Positions 8,267 through 16,029 of a stretch of 64,000 nucleotides of DNA are shown in pieces. Numbering within the stretch: position 1 is the first letter of the stretch; each line of letters starts with the position of its first letter. The stretch is from Haloterrigena sp. KLK7 (GTDB taxonomy: Archaea; Halobacteriota; Halobacteria; Halobacteriales; Natrialbaceae). Under the pieces are notes generated by a model. It made no database searches, had not been told where the DNA came from, and worked only from the letters and a program-made list of their open reading frames with translations. Location: positions 124,001 through 188,000 of the forward strand of contig NZ_CP149790.1 of NCBI RefSeq assembly GCF_037914945.1, written 5' to 3'. The position numbers and the translations under genes are program-made.

Positions 8267-10393
8267 ATGATGGAATCCGGCTCGCCAAGTGCTCCGTCGT
8301 CCGGTGAGGACGGAGACGCTACCGATTCACCCGCCCTCAAGACGGACGGACTGCTCGAGGCGGCCGGTGTCGCCTACTTCCAAGCGACCGCGGCCGGAAC
8401 GATCACCGGTGTCAACGGCGCTTTCATTCGACTGACGGGTTATACGCGGACCGAACTTCGAGACCGGTCGTTCGACGCGCTGCTGGACGACAAAACGTCT
8501 CTGGAGTCGCTCATTGCGACCCTCGACGAGGGAGACCCGTCGCCGGTATCGACGACAGCGTCGATCCGAACGACGACGGAGGTCGTTCCCTGTACCGTTC
8601 ATCTCCAGCGACGATCGCCGGGAGACGGTGCCGACCGAGAATCGGAGATCGTCGGCATCGTCACCCAACGGAGCCCCGAGACCGAGACGCCGTCGGCGGC
8701 GGCGGACACCGAGTCCGGACTCGCCTACGGTCGGACGTTCGAAGCGCTGGCCAACGCGCTCCCCGACGGTATCATCGTCCTCGATACGAACAGCGACATC
8801 CAGTACGCCAACCCCGCCGTCGAACGGATTCTCGGCCACGACCCGGACGAACTCGTCGGCTCGAGCAAGGTCAACATCATCCCGCCGCGGCTGCGACAGG
8901 CCCACCTCGACGCCCTGCAGAACTACCTCGAGACCGGCGAGCGGAACTTGAACTGGACCTACGTGGAGCTGCCCGGACAGCACAAGTCGGGCCACGAGGT
9001 CCCGCTGGGCGTCTCGCTCAACGACTTCACCTACGACGGCGACCGCTACTTCGTCGGGCTCTTCCGGGACATCTCGCCGCGAAAGGAGGCCGAACGGACG
9101 CTCAAGGCCAAGGTCGCCCAGCTCGAGTCGATCGCCTACCTCGGCCGCCACGCGCTCGAGGAGGGCGACGCCGACGACCTCCTCGAGAAGGCCACCGAAC
9201 TGGCCAGCGCGGCCCTCGAGGTCGACTGCTGCGTCGCCTTCGAGTACGACAGCATCGGAACCGCCCCCGGGACGGTCGGATCGGGCGCTCCGACGACCGA
9301 CGTCGGCATCCGGGCGGCCGGCTCCGACGGCGACGCCTTTCGGGTTCGCGCGACCACCGACTGCGACGAGGCCCTGCTCGAACGCGAGTGCGAGCGATCG
9401 GCGTCGACCGAGTCGCTGGCCGGCGCCACGCTCGCGTCGGACGAACCGATCGTCGTCGAGGACGTCGCGACCGACGACCGGATCGACGCGCCCCACCTGT
9501 CCGACGAGGGGATCCACAGCGGGCTCGGCGTGACGATCGGCCCGATCACCGACCCGTGGGGGGTCCTCGTCGCCTACGACGGCCGGAACGGGGAGTTCGC
9601 CGACCACGACGTCGACTTCCTCGAGAGCGCCGCGACGATCATCGCGACCGCGCTCGAACGCCAGGCGTACGAACGCCAACTGAGCGAGACGGTCGACGAG
9701 CTCGAGGCCTCGAACGAACGGCTCGAGCAGTTCGCCTACGCGGCCAGTCACGACCTGCAGGAACCGCTGCGGATGGTCTCGAGCTATCTGGGATTGGTCG
9801 AGAGTCGGTACGCCGACGAGCTCGACGACGACGCGATGGAGTTCATCGAGTTCGCGGTCGACGGCGCCGAGCGCATGCGCGAGATGATCGACGGGTTGCT
9901 CGAGTACTCCCGGATCGACACGCAGGGGGAACCGTTCGAGCCCGTCGATCTCGAGACCGTCCTCGAGGACGTCCTGACGGACCTGCAGATGATGCTCGAG
10001 GAGTCCGACGCGGAGATCACCGCCGAGTCGCTGCCGACCGTCCGCGGCGATCCCACGCAGCTCCGGCAGTTACTGCAGAACCTGCTGTCGAACGCGATCG
10101 AGTACTCGGGGGACGAGCCGCCGCGGGTGCACCTCGCGGCCGAACGGTGTGGCCGAAGGTGGCGGGTCTCGGTCGAAGACGACGGGATCGGGATCGATCC
10201 CGCGGACGCCGACCGGATCTTTCAGGTGTTCCAGCGGCTGCACAGCCGCGAGGAGTACGACGGCACCGGCATCGGGCTGGCGCTCTGTCGGCGCATCGTC
10301 GAGCGCCACGGCGGCGAGATCTGGGTCGACTCCGAACCCGGCGAGGGGGCGACGTTCTCGTTTACGCTGCCTCGAGCCGACGCGGACGCGTAG
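8267..10393 (+). CDS. PAS-PAS-GAF sensor histidine kinase
   Basis: A 708-aa soluble sensor kinase without membrane segments. A PAS domain (about 25-140) is followed by a second PAS (about 165-275, with the typical DGIIVLDTNSDIQYANPA pattern), a GAF domain (about 290-465) and a coiled segment. A HisKA domain follows with the phospho-acceptor in AYAASHDLQEPLRM (about residue 493). The HATPase domain has the N box (LLQNLLSNAIEY), G1 box (DDGIGI) and G2 box (GTGIGLAL). This is a cytoplasmic light/redox/ligand sensor type very common in haloarchaea. It probably signals to a stand-alone receiver such as the one encoded about 3 kb downstream at 13527-13937, although that pairing is only a guess. The start is the first of two ATGs, 22 bases after a CTTATC box. 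Confidence 0.92.
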   Translation: MMESGSPSAPSSGEDGDATDSPALKTDGLLEAAGVAYFQATAAGTITGVNGAFIRLTGYTRTELRDRSFDALLDDKTSLESLIATLDEGDPSPVSTTASIRTTTEVVPCTVHLQRRSPGDGADRESEIVGIVTQRSPETETPSAAADTESGLAYGRTFEALANALPDGIIVLDTNSDIQYANPAVERILGHDPDELVGSSKVNIIPPRLRQAHLDALQNYLETGERNLNWTYVELPGQHKSGHEVPLGVSLNDFTYDGDRYFVGLFRDISPRKEAERTLKAKVAQLESIAYLGRHALEEGDADDLLEKATELASAALEVDCCVAFEYDSIGTAPGTVGSGAPTTDVGIRAAGSDGDAFRVRATTDCDEALLERECERSASTESLAGATLASDEPIVVEDVATDDRIDAPHLSDEGIHSGLGVTIGPITDPWGVLVAYDGRNGEFADHDVDFLESAATIIATALERQAYERQLSETVDELEASNERLEQFAYAASHDLQEPLRMVSSYLGLVESRYADELDDDAMEFIEFAVDGAERMREMIDGLLEYSRIDTQGEPFEPVDLETVLEDVLTDLQMMLEESDAEITAESLPTVRGDPTQLRQLLQNLLSNAIEYSGDEPPRVHLAAERCGRRWRVSVEDDGIGIDPADADRIFQVFQRLHSREEYDGTGIGLALCRRIVERHGGEIWVDSEPGEGATFSFTLPRADADA

Positions 10394-10527
10394 GTCGGCG
10401 GTCGGCCGTCGGCGATTGGTTCTCGGCGATCGACCGGTAGTCGCTATCGGCGATCGGCGCTCGGAACCGGCGAGCGGCCGCCGCTGACACCGTAACGGCC
10501 ATACGAATCGATCTCGTGTATGTCGGT

Positions 10528-11307
10528 ATGAACTTCGCTCCCGGGGCCTGGAAGTACGCGATTCCGGCCCTGCTCGCTGCGCCGTTCGCGTTGCTCTTTA
10601 GCGCGACGGTGAGCCTCATCGCCCTCGCGGTGGGGGCCGGCACGCTCGCGTTCTTCCGCGATCCCGACCGCACCCCGCCGCCGACGGGCGTCGTCTCGCC
10701 GGCCGACGGGACCGTTTCCGTCCTCCGCGAGGAGGGCGACCGGGTCCGACTCGGCGTCTTCATGAACGTCTGGCACGTCCACGTCGTCCGCTCGCCGTTC
10801 GACGCGTCGGTGACCGACGTCGAGCACGTCTCGGGCGCCAATCGGCCGGCGTTCTCGAAGGAGTCCGATCGGAACGAACGGGTCCACGTTCGCTGTGAGA
10901 CCGAGTCGTCGAACCTCCCCGCGTCCGAGAACGGGGAGGGCGACTCGAGTAGCGCGGACGCCGAGGATCCACACTCGAAGCCCGACGAGCCGCACAGCGA
11001 CGCCGAAGTGACGCTGATCGCCGGCGCCTTCGCCCGCCGGATCTTCCCCTACGTCGAACGCGGCGACGGGGTCGAGCGCGGCGAGCGGCTCGGCCACATC
11101 GCGTTCGGGAGTCGGGTCGACGTGCTCTTTCCGCCGGAGGTCGACCTCGAGGATATTTCGGTGGCGAAAGGCGACTCGATGACCGCCGGCGAGACGGTGG
11201 TGCTCGAGTCCGGGCCCGCGGCCGGTGGCGAGATCGATCTCGGTGCCGAGTCCGACGTGGACGTCGGTGGGCTCGAGGACGAGGGCGGCGACGAGTCGCC
11301 CGCCTAG
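10528..11307 (+). CDS. phosphatidylserine (archaetidylserine) decarboxylase
   Basis: A 259-aa protein of the pyruvoyl-dependent phosphatidylserine decarboxylase family. In archaea it converts archaetidylserine to archaetidylethanolamine at the membrane. The N-terminus has two hydrophobic segments (about 6-45) followed by FFRDPDR, the SPADGTV motif and the MNVWHVHVVRSPFDASV motif. The autocatalytic cleavage site is the Gly-Ser of FGSRVD near the C-terminus, where Ser becomes the pyruvoyl group. An insert of ~40 acidic and Ser/Asp-rich residues (about 120-155) separates the two conserved halves and is unusual for the short-form family. I chose ATG 10528. An in-frame GTG at 10516 would add four residues. 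Confidence 0.85.
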   Translation: MNFAPGAWKYAIPALLAAPFALLFSATVSLIALAVGAGTLAFFRDPDRTPPPTGVVSPADGTVSVLREEGDRVRLGVFMNVWHVHVVRSPFDASVTDVEHVSGANRPAFSKESDRNERVHVRCETESSNLPASENGEGDSSSADAEDPHSKPDEPHSDAEVTLIAGAFARRIFPYVERGDGVERGERLGHIAFGSRVDVLFPPEVDLEDISVAKGDSMTAGETVVLESGPAAGGEIDLGAESDVDVGGLEDEGGDESPA

Positions 11308-11413
11308 TTCGCTGTGATTCGCCGGTTCAAACTGCGTAAATAGTCTCAAATCCCGTTTTGCTGCTGATGACAAAGCCTAAGTTGACAATCCTGTTAGGAG
11401 TATCTCAGTAACA

Positions 11414-11521
11414 ATGGGACAATTAGCGCGGAAATTAATGCGGGAAGACGAGAAGGAGAATTACGATGCGTACGTTGCTATGGGAGAAATCCAGTTCGAC
11501 GAAGAACTCTTTCGAGAATAA
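11414..11521 (+). CDS. 35-residue small protein
   Basis: A short frame starting at ATG 11414 encodes a highly charged peptide ending in FDEELFRE. The wobble usage and acidity look haloarchaeal, and the upstream sequence is AT-rich. It is convergent with the Fic gene, 72 bases away stop to stop. No family is recognised. Roles such as a small regulatory protein or an antitoxin-like peptide are only speculation. Confidence 0.4.
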   Translation: MGQLARKLMREDEKENYDAYVAMGEIQFDEELFRE

Positions 11522-11593
11522 TAGTCCTTCTACTACTGGATACAAGACCGGATATTTCCACGCAAGCGCTTCGTAGGGAACACAGAGTACGTT

Positions 11594-12817
11594 TCACGAA
11601 CTGGTCTCGGAATTCGTTTCAGAGATGAGTTCTCCCGGTGACGGTATTTCGCTCACAGATTTGTTTAGTACGTCGAGGACCTCCTCCGCCTGGAACTCAC
11701 GGTATCGCTCTTTTCCCGTCGTCTCTCGGATTATCCCGTCGCTCTCTAACCGGTCGATGGCGCTGTTCGTGGCAGGGTAGCTTCTATCGATCAACTCGGC
11801 GGCTCTCGAGACGGTGAAGACGGGTTCCTCGAAGATCGCATCGATGAGCTCCGTGACGGAGGGGCGTGCATCTCGATACTGGCGTTCGTACTGGTCTCGG
11901 AGATTCAAGATCAGCTTCGCTCGACTAAACGCCTCGTCGGCTTGTTCCCTGATCCCCCGCAAAAAGAACAGCAGCCAGTCTTCCCAGCGGTCCTCTTCGC
12001 TGACCGCCAGCAGTAAGTCGGTGTACTCGTCCCTGTTTCGTCGAATGTAGGAACTCAGGTAGAACAGCGGATACATCAGTATGTCCGCGGCGAGTAGCAT
12101 CAGGACGATGAGCAACCGACCGACGCGGCCGTTCCCGTCCAGAAACGGGTGTATCGTTTCGATCTGGTAGTGGAGGACGCCGATATCGATCAGATCGGGA
12201 TATTCGCCCGCCGACTGCATATACTCCTCGAAGTTCTCCATTTTTCCGGTGGCGATTTCCGGTTTCGGCGGGACGAACCGTATCTGTCGACCGAAATTGA
12301 GATCCTCCTCGATCCAGACGTACTGATCCCGATACTCGCCCGGGCGGGGATCTTCGTCGTCCGTTCGTCCCGATTCCATCAGCGACTCATGTAACGACTT
12401 GAGAAGTTCGTTCGAGAGATGCTCCCGCGAGCGACCGCTTTCACGGAGCTCGTCGGCCGCTTCCTGTAGCGCACGCACGTAATTCCGAGCTTCTCGCACG
12501 TCCTTCGAGTCTGCGTCCTTCCGCAGCATATCCGAGACGGTGACCTGCGTCCCTTCGACCTGCGACGATTGCTCCGCCTCCTTGAAGACGAACAATCCGA
12601 GTGCCGTGTCGGGATTCTCAATTTCACTGAGAAACCCGTCCAGCCGTCCCAATGAGTGCATCGCACGGCCGTGTGCCCGAACCACGTCTGCCGAAAGCTC
12701 GAGTTCCGGAGGGAGATCGTTCGGGAGATAGAACTTCGCCGCGGGAAGCTTGGCCGCGCTGTCGGCGGGTAAGTACTTCCCGGGCGCGGGCTCGTCCACG
12801 AGATAGCCCTCTTTCAT
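11594..12817 (-). CDS. Fic family protein with N-terminal inhibitory motif and C-terminal winged helix
   Basis: A 407-aa Fic/DOC protein. The Fic active-site motif HPFLDGNGRVGR is complete (His223 to Arg234), predicting transfer of AMP or a similar group to a hydroxyl side chain of a target protein. The inhibitory motif S-x3-E-G is present at Ser84-Gly89, which places it in the self-inhibited class with an N-terminal inhibitory helix. Residues about 320-395 form a winged helix (VSRAAELIDRSYPATNSAIDRL), probably for DNA binding. This Fic/wHTH fusion is common in archaea and bacteria. It appears monocistronic. The target is unknown. Confidence 0.9.
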   Translation of the reverse strand: MKEGYLVDEPAPGKYLPADSAAKLPAAKFYLPNDLPPELELSADVVRAHGRAMHSLGRLDGFLSEIENPDTALGLFVFKEAEQSSQVEGTQVTVSDMLRKDADSKDVREARNYVRALQEAADELRESGRSREHLSNELLKSLHESLMESGRTDDEDPRPGEYRDQYVWIEEDLNFGRQIRFVPPKPEIATGKMENFEEYMQSAGEYPDLIDIGVLHYQIETIHPFLDGNGRVGRLLIVLMLLAADILMYPLFYLSSYIRRNRDEYTDLLLAVSEEDRWEDWLLFFLRGIREQADEAFSRAKLILNLRDQYERQYRDARPSVTELIDAIFEEPVFTVSRAAELIDRSYPATNSAIDRLESDGIIRETTGKERYREFQAEEVLDVLNKSVSEIPSPGELISETNSETSS

Positions 12818-13152
12818 TAGGACAGTTCAGGGCCGATATAGTGAAAAGGATTCCGGGATTCGTTACATTAGATGGCGGGAGACCCCGCTGAGTAAAGGCT
12901 GTACTCGAGTGCTTACTTGAGCGGGCGGCTCTCGAGGCTGCGGTAACGCTGTGGGCTGTGGCTTAATCGAGAGGGTGAGTTCTGGATCTAAGAAAAGGAT
13001 ACGCTCGATTCGTTAATTGAGAGACCGAATCCAAACGCTAAGTAAAGGCTGTGTTCGAGGGGGTAACTGAGTGAACGGCTCAGACTGTCTCTGGATAATG
13101 CCGGTGAGAGAGTACTAACAGTCGACGTAGCGGGAACTCAGATGGGGGACAC
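12818..13152. other. intergenic region with a diverged tandem duplication
   Basis: This region lies upstream of both the Fic gene and the small antitoxin-like gene. It contains two diverged copies of a ~90-base unit (separate entry) and no open reading frame of note. Confidence 0.5.
12842..13080. repeat. imperfect direct repeat, two ~90-base copies offset by ~150 bases
   Basis: Copy 1 (about 12842-12930) and copy 2 (about 12991-13080) share GAAAAGGAT, GATTCGTTA, GAGACC and an identical AGTAAAGGCTGT (12891 and 13041). The shared tail pattern is GAGTG/GAGTGAACGGCT-like. The spacing between matching words is 149-150 bases. The element is noncoding and sits between divergent-looking genes. It could be a duplicated regulatory segment or decayed mobile DNA. 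Confidence 0.55.
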
Positions 13153-13344
13153 ATGGGATCGGGGGACGAGCAGGTTCGAGTCAGTGACCGCGTGAAACGC
13201 GAACTCGGGCGGCGAACACGAGCGACCGAGAGCTACAACAACGTCCTCGAACGGATATCGGAAGATACCGGGGACGATTTCGCCGATGGATTCGGGATTC
13301 TCTCGGGCGAACAGGCCGATCGCCTCGGTGGGCAGCGCAACTGA
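13153..13344 (+). CDS. small antitoxin-like protein (DUF7557-type)
   Basis: A 63-aa protein with the N-terminal pattern QVRVSDRVKRELGRR, followed by a helical part ending in an acidic tail. This layout (a strand, then a helix with a charged ERL-type repeat) resembles haloarchaeal small proteins of the DUF7557/VapB-like group, often found next to PIN-domain toxins. No intact toxin follows. The downstream bases instead belong to a decayed reverse-strand gene and a response regulator. A second fragment of the same family lies at 14652-14696. The function as antitoxin is inferred from the family pattern only. Confidence 0.6.
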   Translation: MGSGDEQVRVSDRVKRELGRRTRATESYNNVLERISEDTGDDFADGFGILSGEQADRLGGQRN

Positions 13345-13347
13345 CAG

Positions 13348-13526
13348 CTACGCTCGTCCGATGTCGAGCGACGAGTGACCGATCGGGGTGTCGACGTCGA
13401 TTTTGCTATCGGTCTCGAGATACCAACCCAACGCGTTGATTTCGTCCTCCAGTCCGACTTCACCCCCCTGATCTCGGCGTCGGCCGCGTCGATTGCGGTC
13501 GCTCTCTGGGCGAGGAATTCGTCGAT
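13348..13526 (-). pseudogene. frameshifted C-terminal gene fragment
   Basis: Directly after the response regulator stop, the same reverse-strand frame continues with IDEFLAQRATAIDAADAEIRG. A single frameshift near 13463 then continues it as VGLEDEINALGWYLETDSKID, ending at a stop at 13348-13350. The two pieces together look like one helical protein end broken by an indel. The parent family is not clear. A helical tail of a larger enzyme such as a restriction/methylase protein is possible. There is no start codon, so it is called a remnant. Confidence 0.4.
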
Positions 13527-13937
13527 TTACAGCGCTTCGATACGCGACCGGACGAGGGCCATGAATTCGTCGGGATCGGCCGGTTTGGTGAAAAAGTCGT
13601 TCGCGTCGAGCTCGTCCGGCTCGAGAGAGACGTATTCCTCGGGCACGCTGGTCAAGACGGTCACTCGAAGGTGTTCCAGTTCGGGATCGCTTCGAATTTC
13701 GTCGAGGACCTGCGTGCCGTCTACTTGCGGCAGGTTCAGGTCGAGCAGCACGATGTCCGGGCGCGGAACGTCCGCGAATTCGTCCCGTCGGTGGAGGAAG
13801 TCGAGCGCTTCCCGCCCGTCTCTCGCGATATGAAGGGTACTGTCGGTCCCTTGGAGCGCCTCTTCGACCAGCCGAACGTCGCCGGGATTGTCTTCGACCA
13901 AGAGAATCTCCGCGCTCTCCGCAGCCCCTTCACCCAT
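13527..13937 (-). CDS. stand-alone response regulator receiver protein (Rcp1-like)
   Basis: A 136-aa single-domain receiver without output domain. It shows the acidic pocket (VEDNPGD), the phospho-acceptor Asp in VLLDLNLPQVDG, the conserved Thr region (VTVLTSV) and the Lys of FFTKPAD. The sequence is the cyanobacterial Rcp1-like type that is widespread in haloarchaea and usually works with PAS/GAF histidine kinases. No kinase is adjacent. The nearest is at 8267-10393. The ATG at 13937 follows a short untranslated stretch, and a degenerate gene fragment trails the stop. Confidence 0.9.
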   Translation of the reverse strand: MGEGAAESAEILLVEDNPGDVRLVEEALQGTDSTLHIARDGREALDFLHRRDEFADVPRPDIVLLDLNLPQVDGTQVLDEIRSDPELEHLRVTVLTSVPEEYVSLEPDELDANDFFTKPADPDEFMALVRSRIEAL

Positions 13938-14356
13938 GTCACCGGGTTCGGGCTATACGGCCAAAAGGACGCCTCTCGGTTCGCTCGAGTTCGTCTGCGT
14001 TTCAGCGCTCCATCCCAGTTTAGCGGAATTTCTCGTTTTCCTGTCTCACAAGTTTTCTTAGCGCTCCTGTAACGCCCGTTCGTACCGCCATCTCTGGGGC
14101 GGTATCGGCCGGAACGAGCTGTAGGGACTCCGTTTCGACGTCCCGCCAGACGAGTGGATCCTGCTAGTTGGATGTATTGGGGACTCGACAACTGTAGTTG
14201 TCAAATACGCCTCGAGGGGTATCAGTGAAGTCGTAGCCGTGAGCGTATGCGACATCTACGAGACGACCGACTGATCGTCTACGCACTGTCATTGCTCGCT
14301 CGGGAGTAGACCAGGACGGAGAACGAAGACTGGGCCGTGTCGCCGAGAGTCGTTGC
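13938..14356. other. non-coding or decayed sequence
   Basis: No intact gene is seen. Short reverse-strand stretches around 14160-14280 look weakly protein-like but lack start and continuity. This stretch belongs to a patch of decayed small genes. Confidence 0.35.
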
Positions 14357-14557
14357 TCACTCTGCGTTAGCGAGGAGACGAGGGTCGAAAACGTACCAGA
14401 CGATCGTCGTCGGGAGTCCAAATAGCAACGCTCTCGAGACGCTCGGAGAGCCGAATATCATGCCCACAAGTAGGAAGGCCATCGTGCCCGATACCCCCAT
14501 GAGTAACGCGACCTGTAGTCGAGAGAGGTTGTCGACCATCGTATTTCGCTGCTTCAT
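14357..14557 (-). CDS. small two-segment membrane protein
   Basis: A 66-aa protein with two hydrophobic segments (about residues 15-33 and 40-58) separated by a short SPSVSR loop. It ends in a short charged tail. The start ATG is preceded by AAAAGTATATG-like AT-rich sequence that could be a promoter. There is an internal ATG at residue 7. The gene stands alone between decayed sequences. No family is recognised, and membrane location is the only supported inference. Confidence 0.5.
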   Translation of the reverse strand: MKQRNTMVDNLSRLQVALLMGVSGTMAFLLVGMIFGSPSVSRALLFGLPTTIVWYVFDPRLLANAE

Positions 14558-14651
14558 ATACTTTTCAATGGATTGTAATACTATCGACTACGTTCCCGAA
14601 TCAAAAGCCGAAGTAGCGTCAACACTGCTGTCAACACACGGGCGCCGCAAA

Positions 14652-14696
14652 CGACAGATCCGAATCAGCGACCGCGTGAAACGCGAACTTGATCGA
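14652..14696 (+). pseudogene. fragment of a DUF7557-like antitoxin gene
   Basis: Bases 14652-14696 encode RQIRISDRVKREL, which closely matches QVRVSDRVKREL of the intact gene at 13153-13344, including identical DNA over GACCGCGTGAAACGCGAACT. The frame runs into unrelated sequence immediately afterwards. It is a duplicated, truncated copy. Confidence 0.55.
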
Positions 14697-14772
14697 CCGT
14701 CACTCGTCCTCGCTTGTCCACTTTGAGCGTAAGTTCCTCGCCGGCGCCCGCCTCAAACGAGCCGTTTCCCAT
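14694..14772 (-). pseudogene. fragment resembling an AbrB/MazE-type antitoxin N-terminus
   Basis: On the reverse strand an ATG at 14772 begins a frame containing LTLKVDKRGRVTV, the hallmark beginning of AbrB/SpoVT swapped-hairpin antitoxins. The frame then runs directly into the DUF7557-like fragment. It is too short to be functional, and the family call rests on this motif only. Confidence 0.4.
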
Positions 14773-15196
14773 TTGTGATTACCGTATTCCCACTACTACG
14801 CTGACACCAATGGCCCTTACGTCCCTTTTTAACGCGGGTGACTGGAGATCGTGGCTTGAGGGTCGTTTCTGCAGTCCGTACTTGTCGTTCTGTTTGGTCA
14901 GGTGCGCGTTCGGATTGTTGTCTAATTATATATAAATAAAGCAATATAATTTTGGTTATCGGAATGACAGACTACCCATTTAATCGCTGGGTGTCGCCAA
15001 GGCAACAGTGCCAAAAAATTACAGCGTCTCACCCCCATCTCCGCACGTAGAACTCCAGTTGAAGCACACGAAATGGTGGTTAGATCGAAAGCATGAGATT
15101 AGTCATCTTACTTCCACTGTACGTGCCGTCAAGTATCCTGCTAAGTATGTATCTTGTGTGAAAGCAGGGAGAAATAGAATCACTAACTGGTTTTAT

Positions 15197-15967
15197 TTAG
15201 AACCCTGCTTTTTCTAATTGTATCTTATCACCTCTCATCTCAAACCTTACTTTTGAGGAATCCCACTCCTTGATCTCTTTAACTATCCCTTTTATTTCCC
15301 CCTCGTATTTTGTCGTGGACATCATCGTCTTTGACGATCTACTTTCGTTAGGGATGCCTTTGGATTCGTTATATATTTTCAGTGCTCTAATTGAGGGGCT
15401 ATCATCAATCCATTTCTGTATTTTAACAAGATCATCCTGCTCTACCAACATGGCTTCTTCAAACCAAACCTCTACTTCTTTCGTTGGCTTTTCGTTACCA
15501 TATGCAATTACACCGTCTCCGCCCCATTTCTCGACATTCAGCATCGCAAGGTCTGCTTTTTCAGTGATCTCACCTTCGTTTGCTCCATCTTCGGGTAACG
15601 TAGCTACACCAATACTGGCGGTGACAACCTGACCTTCCGGTCGGAGCGAACGTAACTTTTTAAGAAACTCTTCCATCACCTCTACCGCTGATTCCTTATC
15701 TTCATCAGGTAAGACCATCAAAAACTCGTCACCCTGTCCGTATTCCCGATTGAATTCCCATTTAGAATCCGAAAACCTTCTACCGAATTTAACGACTTCT
15801 TCTATTATTTTATCGCCGAAGGTGTGGCCGTGTTCGTTATTGATCTCAGAGAAGCCGTCTAAGTCAATGTAACCGTAAGAAACAACGTTATGTTCATCTA
15901 CCATGAGTATGCCAAACAAGTCATTGAGATTACTTAATATTTTGGTTGCATATAGAGAAAAACTCAA
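15197..15967 (-). CDS. GGDEF-domain nucleotide cyclase with ~100-residue C-terminal extension
   Basis: About 256 aa. The GGDEF fold is clear: the metal-binding segment YIDLDGFSEINNEHGHTFGD (Asp35, Asp37), the signature QGDEF at 78-82 in place of GGDEF, TASIGVA, and the closing ADLAMLNVEKWGGDG. No RxxD inhibitory site precedes the signature. Such domains make c-di-GMP or other (oligo)nucleotides, and the replaced first glycine occurs in active enzymes of the family. The C-terminal ~100 residues match nothing I recognise. The start is uncertain. TTG 15967 is used here, and the frame stays open up to about 16033 without an ATG. The gene lies 62 bases downstream of the SLATT-like gene in the same orientation and in AT-rich DNA unlike its surroundings. 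Signalling to the SLATT protein is inferred. Confidence 0.8.
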   Translation of the reverse strand: MSFSLYATKILSNLNDLFGILMVDEHNVVSYGYIDLDGFSEINNEHGHTFGDKIIEEVVKFGRRFSDSKWEFNREYGQGDEFLMVLPDEDKESAVEVMEEFLKKLRSLRPEGQVVTASIGVATLPEDGANEGEITEKADLAMLNVEKWGGDGVIAYGNEKPTKEVEVWFEEAMLVEQDDLVKIQKWIDDSPSIRALKIYNESKGIPNESRSSKTMMSTTKYEGEIKGIVKEIKEWDSSKVRFEMRGDKIQLEKAGF

Positions 15968-16029
15968 CAGTAGGCTGATTTCATCCTTTGAGTGACTCTT
16001 AGCTACGAGTACTGCAAAATTGTAAATAT

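Larger units (their letters stand above)
14558..15196. other. mosaic of decayed small genes leading into the AT-rich island
   Basis: This stretch holds two recognisable antitoxin-like fragments (separate entries) joined head to tail. From about 14920 there is a sudden change to AT-rich sequence (for example ATTATATATAAATAAAGC), which marks the left edge of the island that carries the GGDEF and SLATT genes. Confidence 0.5.

Noticed and set aside
8327-9751. Long open frame antisense to the histidine kinase
   Set aside because: Long antisense frames are expected in GC-rich haloarchaeal genes. The kinase frame has full domain motifs and the antisense protein has none.
15008-15217. 69-residue forward frame in the AT-rich island
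   Set aside because: It overlaps the end of the GGDEF gene only slightly but has no recognisable pattern. The start and composition give no support for coding.
15197-15967. GGDEF-type protein as a Cas10/CRISPR polymerase
   Set aside because: No HD, zinc or second Palm domain and no CRISPR array or Csm/Cmr genes. The DLDGF and QGDEF motifs fit the GGDEF family better.
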